A DNA stretch of 64,000 nucleotides from an uncultured Trueperaceae bacterium (lineage in GTDB: Bacteria > Deinococcota > Deinococci > Deinococcales > Trueperaceae). The DNA lies in the NCBI GenBank assembly GCA_937873495.1, contig CALMXZ010000008.1, positions 1-64,000 on the forward strand. Direction: 5' to 3'. Below, piece by piece: positions 52,452 to 61,305 of this stretch. Position 1 is the stretch's first letter. Every line of letters starts with the position of its first letter. The notes under the pieces were generated by a model, which did no database searches, was not told where the DNA came from, and saw only the letters and a program-made list of their open reading frames with translations. Both the position numbers and the translations under genes were made by a program.

Positions 52452-54032
52452 TCAGTTCGTCCGGTACAGGGGGTAGGCGCGGATGGCCGGGTACCACGTC
52501 GGGTGGATGTAGAAGCCGCCGATGTCGGAGCGCAGCGTGTAGATCATGCGCTGAGTACCGATGTTGACCTGCGGCGCGTCCTCGACGATCAGGTCGACGG
52601 CGGCCCGGTAGCTCTCCTGGCGCGTGGCTTCGTCGACGGCCAGGGCACCCGCCGTGATCAGGTCGTCGACGGCCTGGTTGTGATAGAAGCCCTGGTTGCG
52701 GCCGAGGCCGCCCTGGGCATCGGAGTGATACATGTACCAGAGGTAGGCGTAGGCGTCGGGCATGCGCGGCGGCGTGTAGAGGAAGTTGGCCATGCGGAAG
52801 TTCTCGTCGGACGCACTGCGCTCGCTGGTGCCCCACGCCGTGATGGCCCGCACGAAGGCCGGGAAGTCCTGCGCGATGATGTTGACCGTCACGCCGATCT
52901 GACCGAGGTAGGCCTGCAGCACCTGCGCGGCCAGCTCCTGGGGCTGATCGCCGGTCGTGAAGTAGACGTCGAGCGTCATGTTCGACTGCCCGGCCTCGGC
53001 GAAGAGCCGCTTGGCCTCGTCGAGATCGAAGGTCGCGTACGGGATCTCCGGCTTGTAGCCGCCCAGGAACTCGCTCGGGACCGGACCGTCGGTCGTGGTG
53101 AAGGACCCGCCGGACGCCTCGAGGAACGCCGCCTGGTCGAAGGCGTAGTTGATGGCCTTGCGCACGCGCGGGTCGGCGGTGGGGCCTGCCGCCGCGTTGA
53201 GATTGAGGTAGAGGACCCTCACGCCGCCGTCGCGCTCGATGACCGAGATGGCCGGGTTGGCGCGAAGCGAATCGAGGGCGTCGCTCGGTACCTGCTCGGC
53301 GATGTCGACGTCGCCACGCTCGAGCATGAGCTGGGCCGTGGCCATCTCCGGCACGAGGAGCATCACGGAGCGCGAGAAGTGCGGGCCTTCCCAGCCGCCC
53401 CAGTAAGGTTTGAAGGCCTCGAGCACGAAGCGGTCGCCACGGACGAGTTCGGCCAGCACGTACGGGCCGGTGCCGGCCGTGTTACCGGCCGCCCAGCTCT
53501 CCGCCCACTTGTCGTCGGCGGTAGCGCCGGCCTCGAACGCCGTCGGGCTGACGATGCCGACCATCGAGACGGCCTGGAGGAACGGCGGGCCGCCGGGACG
53601 GATCGTCATGCGCACGGTGAGGTCGTCGACCGCCTCGACGCTGTCGAGGTAGGCGATGGCCCAGTACGGGCCCTTCTTGATCTCGCGCACGCGCTCGAAG
53701 CTGTACACGACGGCTTCCGAGGTGAGGGACGTGCCGTCGTGGAACTCGACGCCGGGGCGCAGGTGGAACGTGTAGACCGTCTGGTCGTCGGAGACGTCGA
53801 CGGACTCCGCCAGCACGGGCGACAGCTCGAAGGTGGGCCCCTGCAGGCCGACGAGGGGCTCGTAGATGTTCTCGAGGAACGGCACGGCGCGCGACGAGGC
53901 CGTGTGCGGATCGACGGTCTCGACGTTGCCGGACAAGGCGACGGTGAGCGTCGTCGGGTCGCCGGCGGCCAGGGCCAACGAGACGAGGCCCAACGTCAAC
54001 GCAAGCAACAACCTACCCAAACGTTCAACCAC
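52452..54032 (-). CDS. ABC transporter solute-binding protein, family 5 (fourth copy)
   Basis: The 526-residue protein has a short signal peptide (VERLGRLLLALTLGLVSLALA, cleavage near AG) and the family pattern NVETVDPHTASS, YTFHLRPGVEFHDGTSL and DPRVRKAINYAFDQA. The start is a GTG at 54032 with a perfect GGAGGTG ribosome site 7 nt upstream. It opens the operon with DppB, DppC and the M24 peptidase. The divergent haem-copper oxidase operon shares the 265-bp upstream region, but no shared regulation is visible. Confidence 0.93.
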   Translation of the reverse strand: MVERLGRLLLALTLGLVSLALAAGDPTTLTVALSGNVETVDPHTASSRAVPFLENIYEPLVGLQGPTFELSPVLAESVDVSDDQTVYTFHLRPGVEFHDGTSLTSEAVVYSFERVREIKKGPYWAIAYLDSVEAVDDLTVRMTIRPGGPPFLQAVSMVGIVSPTAFEAGATADDKWAESWAAGNTAGTGPYVLAELVRGDRFVLEAFKPYWGGWEGPHFSRSVMLLVPEMATAQLMLERGDVDIAEQVPSDALDSLRANPAISVIERDGGVRVLYLNLNAAAGPTADPRVRKAINYAFDQAAFLEASGGSFTTTDGPVPSEFLGGYKPEIPYATFDLDEAKRLFAEAGQSNMTLDVYFTTGDQPQELAAQVLQAYLGQIGVTVNIIAQDFPAFVRAITAWGTSERSASDENFRMANFLYTPPRMPDAYAYLWYMYHSDAQGGLGRNQGFYHNQAVDDLITAGALAVDEATRQESYRAAVDLIVEDAPQVNIGTQRMIYTLRSDIGGFYIHPTWYPAIRAYPLYRTN

Positions 54033-54140
54033 TTAGGCACCTCCATGGTGTTGAGTGAGACGTTACATTAGACTCCTCCAGAGAGTAAAGAGCGGTTCGA
54101 CGGCATGGGCGGCGGGGTCGGCGCGAACCCGACGCGCCCA

Positions 54141-54169
54141 TTGCCACGCCTTCCGCCTTCCGCTATAGT
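54141..54169 (+). promoter_or_regulatory. sigma-70 promoter of the haem-copper oxidase operon
   Basis: TTGCCA (54141-54146) and TATAGT (54164-54169) are separated by exactly 17 bp, predicting a start near 54176 and a leader of about 120 nt. I see no ANR/FNR-like dyad around it. Confidence 0.7.
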
Positions 54170-54297
54170 CATCTCGTTCAAAAAGACACCCTCCATGTCC
54201 GAGTTTATGGCGGCATGCGGTGACAGGGCTTCAATGGCACGCCGGGCTTCGGTACCGGAACTCACCGCGAGGACATGGTCAGCGGAAGGGAAGTGAC

Positions 54298-54822
54298 ATG
54301 GAGATCCAGGGCAAGATCCTCCTCACCTACGGCGCGCTCACAGCACTGACGCTCGCCGTCTTCGTGGTCGTGGCGGCGTCATCACGAGGCGCCCCCAAGC
54401 CTTACGCCGAGGTGCAGCCCCGCGGCTACGGCGTGAGGCGGGTGTGGTTCTGGTCTCTGTTGGCCGTGCTGATCGTGGCTTTCGGGCTGTCCGGGCGGCT
54501 GACCCCCTACTCGCAGGCGGGGAGCGTCGCAGGCGAAGCGGTCAGCTTCCCCATCGTGGCGCGGCAGTACGTCTTCGAGAACATGCCGGAGGTGGTGCCG
54601 TACGGCGTGCCGGTGGTGTTCAACCTCACGTCCATCGACGTCAACCACGGCTTCGCCGTCTACGACTCCCAGGACCGGATCGTCGGCCAGGTGCAGGCCA
54701 TGCCCGGCTACGCCAACGACCTGCGCGTGACGTTCACGGAGAAGGGGAAGTACATCGTGCGCTGCCTGGAGTTCTGCGGCATCAACCACGCCTTCATGCA
54801 GGGCAGCTTCGAGGTGAGATGA
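54298..54822 (+). CDS. haem-copper oxidase subunit II with CuA site (ba3-type)
   Basis: The 174-residue protein is close to Thermus ba3 subunit II: two N-terminal transmembrane helices (residues 6-24 and about 45-62) and an exported cupredoxin domain. All CuA ligands are in place: H117 in VNHGF, then C156-x3-C160-x3-H164-x2-M167 in CLEFCGINHAFM. It receives electrons from a cytochrome c and passes them to subunit I. The ATG at 54298 is preceded by GGAAGGGAAG. The intact CuA site shows that the complex uses cytochrome c, not quinol, regardless of what subunit I reduces. The gene is the first of the operon. Confidence 0.93.
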   Translation: MEIQGKILLTYGALTALTLAVFVVVAASSRGAPKPYAEVQPRGYGVRRVWFWSLLAVLIVAFGLSGRLTPYSQAGSVAGEAVSFPIVARQYVFENMPEVVPYGVPVVFNLTSIDVNHGFAVYDSQDRIVGQVQAMPGYANDLRVTFTEKGKYIVRCLEFCGINHAFMQGSFEVR

Positions 54823-54823
54823 G

Positions 54824-56341
54824 ATGAGCACGTCAGCCGACGACTCCCCCGCGCGCCGCATCATGGCCCTGTACCTGGCGACCGGTCTCGCGCTGGTCGT
54901 CCTGCTCATGCTGGTCGGCGTCCTCATGCGCATGTCGCAGGCCGGCTGGATCCGCCTCACGTCCGTCGACTTCTACGCCCTGATGACGCTGCACGGCGCC
55001 GGCATGATCGCCGCCCTCGTGCTGTGCGGCATGGGCGGCATCTGGTACCTCATCCGCCGCGAGGTCGCCATGGCGGCGAGCCTCGCGCTCTGGTCATACG
55101 GCGTGACCGTCGGCGGCGTGCTGCTCGTCGCCGTCGCCGCGGCGTTCGGCAAGTTCGGGGCGGCCTGGACCTTCCTCTACCCGCTGCCCTTCCTTAACCC
55201 GACCTGGCCGGCCTGGTCGATCGGCACCTTCCTGATCGGCCTTACGCTCATCACCCTGGGCTGGTCGGCTTGGTGCATCCAGGTCCTCGAGGCCGTGCTG
55301 CGCGGCTTCGGGGGCTTCCGCGGCGTGCTCGGCATCGACGCCGTCCTCCGGCCGAAGGCGTTCGCGCTCTCAGGCCGCAAGCTGCCCCCGCCACAGGTGC
55401 TGCCGGCCTTCGTCATCGCCTTCGACGGCCTCCTCGCGGCCGCGGCGGCCAGCCTCCTCGGCGTGGCGCTGTTCGTCCACTGGCTCGACCCGGCCGTGCC
55501 GCTCGACGCACTCTGGGCGAAGAACATCACCTACTTCTTCGGCCACGACCTCGCGAACTTCATCATCTACATGCTCATCGCGCAGGTCTACGTCGGCCTG
55601 CCGGCCTACACGCGCCGCCCATGGAAGAACTCGACCATCCTCACCCTCGGCTGGTGGGGCACGCTCGTCTTCTTGCTCCTCGCCTTCCCGCACCACCTGT
55701 ACATGGACTTCGCGCAGCCCGTCTGGATCCAGTACCTCGGCCTCGGCGCCTCCTACCTGTCGTCCGTCCCGGTGGCGGTCGTCACCGTGTTCGGCGGCCT
55801 CCTGCTCGTCTGGCGCTCCGGCATGCGCTGGGGCCTCGGCTCGCTCTTCATGTACGCCGGCATGGCCGGCTGGATCCTGGGCGGCATCGGCGCGCTGCTC
55901 GACGCCACCATCCACTTCAACATCCACCTCCACAACACCCTCTGGGTTCCGGCCCACTTCCACACCTACCTGCTTGGCGCCTCGTTCCTCTTCGCGCTCG
56001 GCTGGGTCTTCGCCATGCTCGAGGCGCGCAGCCAGGACCCGACGCGGCCCGCCATGCGCTGGGCCATCGGCGTCACCGTGTTGGGCGGCATCGCGCTCCT
56101 CGTGGCAACCTTCTACGTGGCCGGAGCGGCCAGCGTGCCCCGCCGCTACGACGTCGAACCGGACCCCGGTCCGCTGCTGGCGGGGTGGGGCTCGGTCGGC
56201 GCGATCGTCCTGCTGATCGGACTGGCCATCGCGACCGTCGAGGGGGCAAGGCTCTGGCGCGGGCTCAGGCGAACGCGGACGGCCATCGAATGGCCGTGGT
56301 CGCCAGAACAGGCAACGCAGCCCGGTGGAGGCGCGAGATGA
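54824..56341 (+). CDS. haem-copper oxidoreductase subunit I lacking the His-Tyr cross-link tyrosine
   Basis: The 505-residue polytopic protein carries the full set of metal ligands: H57 (TLHGAGM) for low-spin haem, CuB ligands H241 and H290-H291 (FPHHLYMD), and H378/H380 in HNTLWVPAHFHTY for the haems. In A- and B-family oxidases H241 is followed four residues later by the tyrosine that is cross-linked to it (HPxVY); here the segment reads H241-D-L-A-N245, with Asn in the tyrosine position and Asp instead of Pro. Haem-copper enzymes without this tyrosine include nitric-oxide reductases. It follows subunit II by 1 bp and overlaps the cytochrome c gene (ATGA at 56338). Oxygen versus NO reduction cannot be decided from sequence. 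Confidence 0.9.
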   Translation: MSTSADDSPARRIMALYLATGLALVVLLMLVGVLMRMSQAGWIRLTSVDFYALMTLHGAGMIAALVLCGMGGIWYLIRREVAMAASLALWSYGVTVGGVLLVAVAAAFGKFGAAWTFLYPLPFLNPTWPAWSIGTFLIGLTLITLGWSAWCIQVLEAVLRGFGGFRGVLGIDAVLRPKAFALSGRKLPPPQVLPAFVIAFDGLLAAAAASLLGVALFVHWLDPAVPLDALWAKNITYFFGHDLANFIIYMLIAQVYVGLPAYTRRPWKNSTILTLGWWGTLVFLLLAFPHHLYMDFAQPVWIQYLGLGASYLSSVPVAVVTVFGGLLLVWRSGMRWGLGSLFMYAGMAGWILGGIGALLDATIHFNIHLHNTLWVPAHFHTYLLGASFLFALGWVFAMLEARSQDPTRPAMRWAIGVTVLGGIALLVATFYVAGAASVPRRYDVEPDPGPLLAGWGSVGAIVLLIGLAIATVEGARLWRGLRRTRTAIEWPWSPEQATQPGGGAR

Positions 56342-57294
56342 CGCGCGCGCGGAAGACCGGTGCCAAGAAGAGCGGCTCTCCCACCGGCCGCCCGAAGCCG
56401 TTCACGGTAGTCACGGTTCTCTTCGTACTGATCGGGTACTTCTCGATCGTGGTTGCATGGCTGCACCTGGGGCTGCCCTCCCCCGAGCACAGCATCAAGG
56501 ATCACCACCTCCAGCACTTGTGGTTCCTCATCGGGGGCGGCCTGTGGGGCATCGCGCTCGCCCGCTGGCTCGCCAACCGGCGTCCAGGCGACCGGCAGGG
56601 CGTCTGGCTCGTCCCGGCCCTCCTGGCGCCCATGGCGGCGATGTTCCTCATGTGGCCGTCGGCCTACCCGTACGTCGAGGCGCGCCCGCTCCTCCACTCC
56701 TCCATGCACGCCTTGTTCATCGGGCTCGGCGCCCTGACGACCTTCGCCGGCTACCGGTACACGCGCGTGGTCGGGTGGTTGCTGGGCGGCTCGCTGGCGG
56801 TCATGGCGTGGCTGGCCGCGTTCTTCTTCGGGGTGACGCCGCGGCAGGACCCCGCGGTGACCGCCATCCTCGGCGCGCGACCGGCGCCGGCACCCACGGC
56901 CTCGGTCGAGGGCCAGAAGGTGTTCGACCAGATCTGCGCGTCATGCCACATGACGACGGGCGCGGGCCTACCCGGCGCCTTCCCGCCGTTGGCCGGGCAC
57001 TTCCCCGAGCTCCTGGAGGCGGGCGGCAGGGATTACGTGAAGCAGGTCGTGCTCTACGGGCTGCAGGGCGCCATCCTCGTTGGAGGGCAGACGTACAACA
57101 GCGTCATGCCCCCTTGGCAGCAGCTGAGCGACCAGGAGATCGCCGACGCGCTCAACTACGCCGCCACCGCGTGGGGCAACGAGCTCCCAGACGGGGCGCA
57201 ACCGTTCGAGGCAAGCGAGGTGGCGGCCGCGCGCGGCCCCGCGCTCAGCGCCCAGCAGGTGTACGAGGCGCGCGGGCGGTTGGAGCTGCCCTGA
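56338..57294 (+). CDS. membrane-bound cytochrome c subunit of the haem-copper oxidoreductase
   Basis: The 318-residue protein has five hydrophobic segments between residues 24 and 165, then an exported cytochrome c domain. The haem c motif is C200-A-S-C-H204 and the probable distal ligand is M257 in NSVMPPW. Fused transmembrane-cytochrome c subunits supply electrons to CuA in related oxidases and in some nitric-oxide reductases; here the membrane part is larger than a simple anchor and could replace subunit III. The ATG overlaps the stop of subunit I with GGAGG about 8 nt upstream. A strong hairpin follows at 57393. Confidence 0.9.
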   Translation: MTRARKTGAKKSGSPTGRPKPFTVVTVLFVLIGYFSIVVAWLHLGLPSPEHSIKDHHLQHLWFLIGGGLWGIALARWLANRRPGDRQGVWLVPALLAPMAAMFLMWPSAYPYVEARPLLHSSMHALFIGLGALTTFAGYRYTRVVGWLLGGSLAVMAWLAAFFFGVTPRQDPAVTAILGARPAPAPTASVEGQKVFDQICASCHMTTGAGLPGAFPPLAGHFPELLEAGGRDYVKQVVLYGLQGAILVGGQTYNSVMPPWQQLSDQEIADALNYAATAWGNELPDGAQPFEASEVAAARGPALSAQQVYEARGRLELP

Positions 57295-57392
57295 TCTAGA
57301 GGTCTCGTCGACCGCCGGAGCTACCAGGACCGCATGGCGCGGGCCCGCAGCGCCGGCGCCACCTGCCGGTCCGTGGCGGGGCTAGACGTATA

Positions 57393-57424
57393 GGGCGGTG
57401 CCGGTCCGGTAACCGGCACCGCCC
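57393..57424 (+). terminator. 13-bp hairpin terminator of the oxidase operon
   Basis: GGGCGGTGCCGGT (57393-57405) pairs perfectly with ACCGGCACCGCCC (57412-57424) around a 6-nt loop; CTTCGTGTG follows, without a true T-tract. Confidence 0.7.
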
Positions 57425-57538
57425 CTTCGTGTGCCACGGCGTCGGCTCCGCACCCCGTGCCCCTTGTACGCCCCTTCGCGCAAGGCGCCGCTCCCGCGCA
57501 ACGGTGAAGGTGAACCGGGTGGCGGGGCCCGCTACCCG

Positions 57539-57567
57539 TTGACACCCCCACCCTCGGCTCCTATGAT
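57539..57567 (+). promoter_or_regulatory. strong sigma-70 promoter of the 57692-63101 operon
   Basis: TTGACA (57539-57544) and TATGAT (57562-57567) are separated by exactly 17 bp, predicting transcription from about 57574 and a leader of about 118 nt. Confidence 0.8.
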
Positions 57568-57576
57568 GCCACTCAA

Positions 57577-57626
57577 TTGACGGGTTCCCGTCAAAGCCTG
57601 AAGCAACCTGACGTCTAAGCGTCAGG
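57577..57626 (+). promoter_or_regulatory. two tandem inverted repeats at the start of the leader
   Basis: TTGACGGG-TT-CCCGTCAA (57577-57594) and CCTGACG-N6-CGTCAGG (57607-57626) share the core TGACG in each arm and begin just after the predicted start site. As DNA they look like a pair of operators for one dimeric or tetrameric repressor, plausibly the RpiR-type protein at 63132; as RNA they would form two hairpins. Confidence 0.5.
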
Positions 57627-57691
57627 CCACTTCGTTCAGCACCCGGCGAGGCGGGCGTCGCCACATCTACGCGCACCTAGGGAGAAGACCG

Positions 57692-58612
57692 ATGAAGATT
57701 GGCTGCGAGAACATCGACCGCTTGGTGAACGTGTCCATCAGGTCGCCCGGCATGCCACGCGGAGCCATGACGGAGCTGTACGACGCCGCCAAAGGCGAGA
57801 ATGCCATCTCTTACGACATCGTCCAGTCGCTGCTTGCCAAGCCGAGCGCCCGCATCGCCATCTTCACCGGCGCGTCCGTGCCGAACCACCTCCCCAACGG
57901 CGAGAACGACGGACCCATGGGCTCCGCCGTCCTGGGCCGGGCGCTCGAGAAGCTCGGCTACGCGGTGACGATCTTCACCGAGCGGGAAGTACTCGAGTCG
58001 CAACGCGCCTTCAGCCGCATCCTCGGCTCCGACGTGACCATCGAGGAGCTGCAGCGCGACCCATCCGACCAGCACGCCAGGATCGCGCGGGAGTTCGACA
58101 TCGGCATCACCGTCGAGAAGGCTGGCGGCAACCGCGAAGGCCTTCTGCACTCGATCAACGCCAACGTGCGCACCGGCACGCGCGCGAACATCGACGCGCT
58201 CATCGCCGCGCTCAACGCGGCAGGCAAGCTGACGGTCGGGATCGGCGACGGCGGCAACGAGATCGGCTTCGGCAAGGTCTACGACAAGGCCCGCGAGATC
58301 CTGCCGTACGGCGACACCATCGTGACGGTCGTGGCGACCGAGTACCTCTACCCCGTCGCCATCTCCAACTGGGGCGCCTACGCCCTGGCGGCCGGCCTGG
58401 CCATGGGCGCCGAACGCTCCGATCTGACGGTCACGCCGGAAGAAGAGCGCGCCATGCTCGAGAAGGCCATGGAACTCGACTGCCGCGACGGCGGCACGGG
58501 CCGCGCCGATTTCGCGGTGGACGGGGTGTCCGGCGCGTCGTCGATGGCTTACGTGCAGCTGCTCCGCGAGATCGTCACCGCCACCCTCACGCCCTACTCC
58601 CGCGACTTCTGA
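57692..58612 (+). CDS. D-glutamate cyclase-like protein (DUF4392)
   Basis: The 306-residue protein resembles the DUF4392/D-glutamate cyclase domain: IFTGASVPNHLPNGENDGPMG near residue 57, DIGITVEKAGGNREGLLH near 140, and GIGDGGNEIGFGKV near 185. The enzyme forms 5-oxo-D-proline from D-glutamate in animals; bacterial members usually lie among transport and catabolic genes. The ATG is preceded by GGGAGAAG. It is the first gene behind the strong promoter and is followed by a peptide-binding protein and a zinc hydrolase, which fits a pathway handling D-glutamate-containing peptides such as those of peptidoglycan. The reaction is not proven for this protein. Confidence 0.8.
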   Translation: MKIGCENIDRLVNVSIRSPGMPRGAMTELYDAAKGENAISYDIVQSLLAKPSARIAIFTGASVPNHLPNGENDGPMGSAVLGRALEKLGYAVTIFTEREVLESQRAFSRILGSDVTIEELQRDPSDQHARIAREFDIGITVEKAGGNREGLLHSINANVRTGTRANIDALIAALNAAGKLTVGIGDGGNEIGFGKVYDKAREILPYGDTIVTVVATEYLYPVAISNWGAYALAAGLAMGAERSDLTVTPEEERAMLEKAMELDCRDGGTGRADFAVDGVSGASSMAYVQLLREIVTATLTPYSRDF

Positions 58613-58682
58613 TCAACGGTCTTCGCAGGCTCAGCCGACGTGCCAGCGGATGCGCCGGCACGCACACCATCAGGAGGAACAC

Positions 58683-60158
58683 ATGTTAAGGAAGCTCGCA
58701 GCCACACTGCTCCTCGCCGCGCTAGCCGTCGCGTGGAGCCAGCCCGCCCCGACCCGCGCCGTCATCGCGCAAGGCGTCGACATCGAGACGATGGATCCGA
58801 CCTTCGCCTCCAGCACGGCCACCTGGAACGTGCTGCATCACGTCTTCGAGCCGCTGATGCTACGCGACGCCGACATGAACCTGCAGCCCGTCCTCGCCCT
58901 CTCCTGGGAGTCCGTTGACGAGCTGACGTGGGAGTTCAAGCTCCGCGAAGGCGTTAGCTTCCATAGCGGCGCGCCCTTCAACGCCGAGGCCGTCAAGTTC
59001 ACGCTCGAGCGCATGTTCAGCCCGAACGTCACGACGATCCACCGCGCGGTGCGCGACATCCCCCTCGACCACGTCGAGGTCGTCGACGACTACACCGTTC
59101 GCATCGTCACGAAGACGCCGACCGTCCTGATGCCGCACTTCCTGCGCACGGTCCTGATCCTCGATCCGACCGTCTACGGCTCCAACGAGCCCGTGATCGA
59201 CCGCGCCTCTGGAACGGGCCCATACACGTTCGCGTCCTGGGTGCGCGACAGCGGCGTCGAGCTCAGGGCCAACGCCGACTACTGGAACGGCGCGCCGGCC
59301 ATCGACCAGCTCCTCTTCCGCCCGATCCCCGAGAACTCGACCCGCGTCGCGGAACTCCTCACCGGCGCCGTCGACCTCATCGTCAACGTGCCGCCCGACG
59401 ACCTGCCGCAGATCGAGACCGCCCGCACCCGTTCGCTGATCTCGCAGGGCGGCCGCGACGTGTTCATCGGCCTGCGCGCCGACAAGGCGCCTTTCGACGA
59501 CGTGCGGGTGCGCCAGGCCGTCAACTACGCCGTCGACCGCCAGGCCATCAACGACGCCATCCTCGGCGGCTACGGCGAGCTCTACGGCTCGGTCGTCATG
59601 CCACCCAACAACGCTCCCGAAGTCGAACCGTACCCGTACGACCCGGAACGCGCCAAGGCGCTCCTGACCGAAGCCGGGGTGCCCCGTGGGCTCGAGATCA
59701 CGCTCCAGACCCCGAACGGTCGCTACCTCAAGGACGTCGAGGCCGCCCAGGCCGTCGCCGCCTACCTGAACCAGGTCGGCTTCAACGCCAAGGTCGAGGT
59801 CCTCGAATGGTCCGTCTTCTCGGACGCCTGGCTCAACAAGAAGACGAAGGAGATGTTCCTCCTCGGGCTCGGCGGCTGGTTCGACGGCCAAGGCGAGCTC
59901 ACCTGGCTCCGCGACGTGACGAGCAACACCGGCTGGATCAACGAGGAGTTCGAGAGCGGCTTCCAGCGGCTCGCCACCACGTTCGACCTGGACGAGCGCG
60001 CTGCGCTGATCCAGGACCTCGACCGCCTCGCGTTCGAGGAAGCGCCGTGGCTCTTCCTCTGGCGCCAGCCGTCCCTCTACGGCGCCTCCAACCGCCTCAA
60101 CTGGGACCCTCGCCGCGACGAGTACATCTTCCTCTGGGGCGCGAGCATTGACCAGTAA
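58683..60158 (+). CDS. ABC transporter solute-binding protein, family 5 (fifth copy)
   Basis: The 491-residue protein has a signal peptide (LRKLAATLLLAALAVAWS, cleavage near SQP) and the family pattern IETMDPTFASSTATW, WEFKLREGVSFHSGAPF and DDVRVRQAVNYAVDRQAI. The ATG at 58683 has a perfect AGGAGG site. It is the only binding-protein gene here not followed by a hairpin: the next gene starts inside its last codons. It feeds the DppBC pair at 61306-63101. Confidence 0.94.
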   Translation: MLRKLAATLLLAALAVAWSQPAPTRAVIAQGVDIETMDPTFASSTATWNVLHHVFEPLMLRDADMNLQPVLALSWESVDELTWEFKLREGVSFHSGAPFNAEAVKFTLERMFSPNVTTIHRAVRDIPLDHVEVVDDYTVRIVTKTPTVLMPHFLRTVLILDPTVYGSNEPVIDRASGTGPYTFASWVRDSGVELRANADYWNGAPAIDQLLFRPIPENSTRVAELLTGAVDLIVNVPPDDLPQIETARTRSLISQGGRDVFIGLRADKAPFDDVRVRQAVNYAVDRQAINDAILGGYGELYGSVVMPPNNAPEVEPYPYDPERAKALLTEAGVPRGLEITLQTPNGRYLKDVEAAQAVAAYLNQVGFNAKVEVLEWSVFSDAWLNKKTKEMFLLGLGGWFDGQGELTWLRDVTSNTGWINEEFESGFQRLATTFDLDERAALIQDLDRLAFEEAPWLFLWRQPSLYGASNRLNWDPRRDEYIFLWGASIDQ

Positions 60159-61281
60159 CGCGTCGGGACCGCTCGAGCGGTTCGCCGCCGGTGGCCTCGG
60201 CACGGTCGAGGAGATCGCGGCGTGGCTTGAGGAGCGGGGGCTGCAGGTCGGCAAGCTGGGCGAGAACTTCGCCCAGCAGCCGCTCCTCTGCGTGCAGACC
60301 GGCATGGGCTCTGCCAGGCCGATCGTCGTGACCGCCGGAGCCCATGCCGGCGAGCCCGCCGGCGTCCTGGCCGCGCTGCAGCTCCTCGTCGAGCACGACT
60401 TCCAGTCCCCGACCTACTTCGTGCCGCTACGCGACCCCTTCGCCTGGCAAGGGTTCGCCGGCGCGCTCAAGCATGCGTCGCCAACGCTCCAACTGCCGGA
60501 CCAGCTCGACCACGCCGCCGTGCGAACGCTCCTCCTGGCGCACGGCGCCTGGCACGCCGAGTACGGCGACCTGCTCGTGACCGAGATCGGTGGCATCGTC
60601 TTCGCGACTATGCCACCACAGGCCCCGCCCATCGGCCCGCGGCAACTGGAACAAGCCGTCAACCAGGCCTTGGCGGGCGACCGAGCGCTGGCGGAACGGA
60701 CGCTCGGCAAGCGCATCGTCTTCCCGTCCAACTCAGGGCCGACCGCGGAGGGCGTGCGGGACTTCGACCGGGCGTTCAGCGCCACCATCCGGACCCCCGG
60801 CATGGTGGCCGACATGAACCGCGGCTTCGGCGGCCCGGAAGAGCCCAACGAGGTGCGCCTCCTCCGTGAGTTGGTCGACCGGCTCGACCCGGGCCTGGTC
60901 CTCGATCTTCACGAGGGTCAGGGAAGCACCTACTACGCGTTCGTGGGCGCCGACTCCCCGCACGAGGAGACGTACGCACTCACCCGCGCCGCCCTCGACG
61001 CCATGGGTCAGGACGGCGTGCCGCCCGTCACGCTCGCGGACCTCGAGAGGTCCTTCGGGCCGCGGATCCGCGACGGGCTGTCCGAACCGACACCCGGCAT
61101 GCTGGTCGGCCGGGTCCAGAGCACGGCGCTGCGCGGCACCTCGTTCGGCAACTACTGCGACCGGTTCTGCGCCGCCATCACCTTCGAGACCGGCCGCTGG
61201 GCACCGCTGGCGGAGCGGGTCCACCGGCAGCTGCTCGGAGCGAGGGCCGTCCTGCGCGCTCACGAGACCGGCGGCCGGTGA
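60148..61281 (+). CDS. M14/aspartoacylase-like zinc hydrolase
   Basis: The 377-residue protein has the metal site of M14-type carboxypeptidases and deacylases: H66-x-x-E69 in GAHAGEPAG, H255 in DLHEGQG and a candidate catalytic glutamate E347 in TFETGRW. It lacks the typical M14 signal peptide and has a lengthy insert rich in alanine between residues 90 and 190. Substrates of this group include C-terminal amino acids of peptides and N-acyl amino acids. The start is a TTG overlapping the binding-protein stop by 11 bp, with GGGG upstream; a later start is possible. Context suggests that it trims or deacylates the imported ligand before the cyclase-like enzyme acts. Confidence 0.78.
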   Translation: MTSNASGPLERFAAGGLGTVEEIAAWLEERGLQVGKLGENFAQQPLLCVQTGMGSARPIVVTAGAHAGEPAGVLAALQLLVEHDFQSPTYFVPLRDPFAWQGFAGALKHASPTLQLPDQLDHAAVRTLLLAHGAWHAEYGDLLVTEIGGIVFATMPPQAPPIGPRQLEQAVNQALAGDRALAERTLGKRIVFPSNSGPTAEGVRDFDRAFSATIRTPGMVADMNRGFGGPEEPNEVRLLRELVDRLDPGLVLDLHEGQGSTYYAFVGADSPHEETYALTRAALDAMGQDGVPPVTLADLERSFGPRIRDGLSEPTPGMLVGRVQSTALRGTSFGNYCDRFCAAITFETGRWAPLAERVHRQLLGARAVLRAHETGGR

Positions 61282-61305
61282 AGCCGGAGAGCGGATACTA
61301 GCCCG

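Larger units (their letters stand above)
57295..57691. other. 397-bp intergenic region with terminator, promoter and two inverted repeats
   Basis: It separates the oxidase operon from the D-glutamate cyclase-like operon on the same strand. The recognised elements are listed separately; there is no convincing gene in it. Confidence 0.6.

Noticed and set aside
54105-54296. 63-residue frame in the oxidase leader
   Set aside because: It spans the promoter, has no ribosome site and no recognisable sequence.
55270-56337. A 674-residue frame that fuses low-complexity sequence to the cytochrome c protein
   Set aside because: The first part is a shadow of the subunit I gene; ATG at 56338 has a ribosome site and the ATGA overlap.
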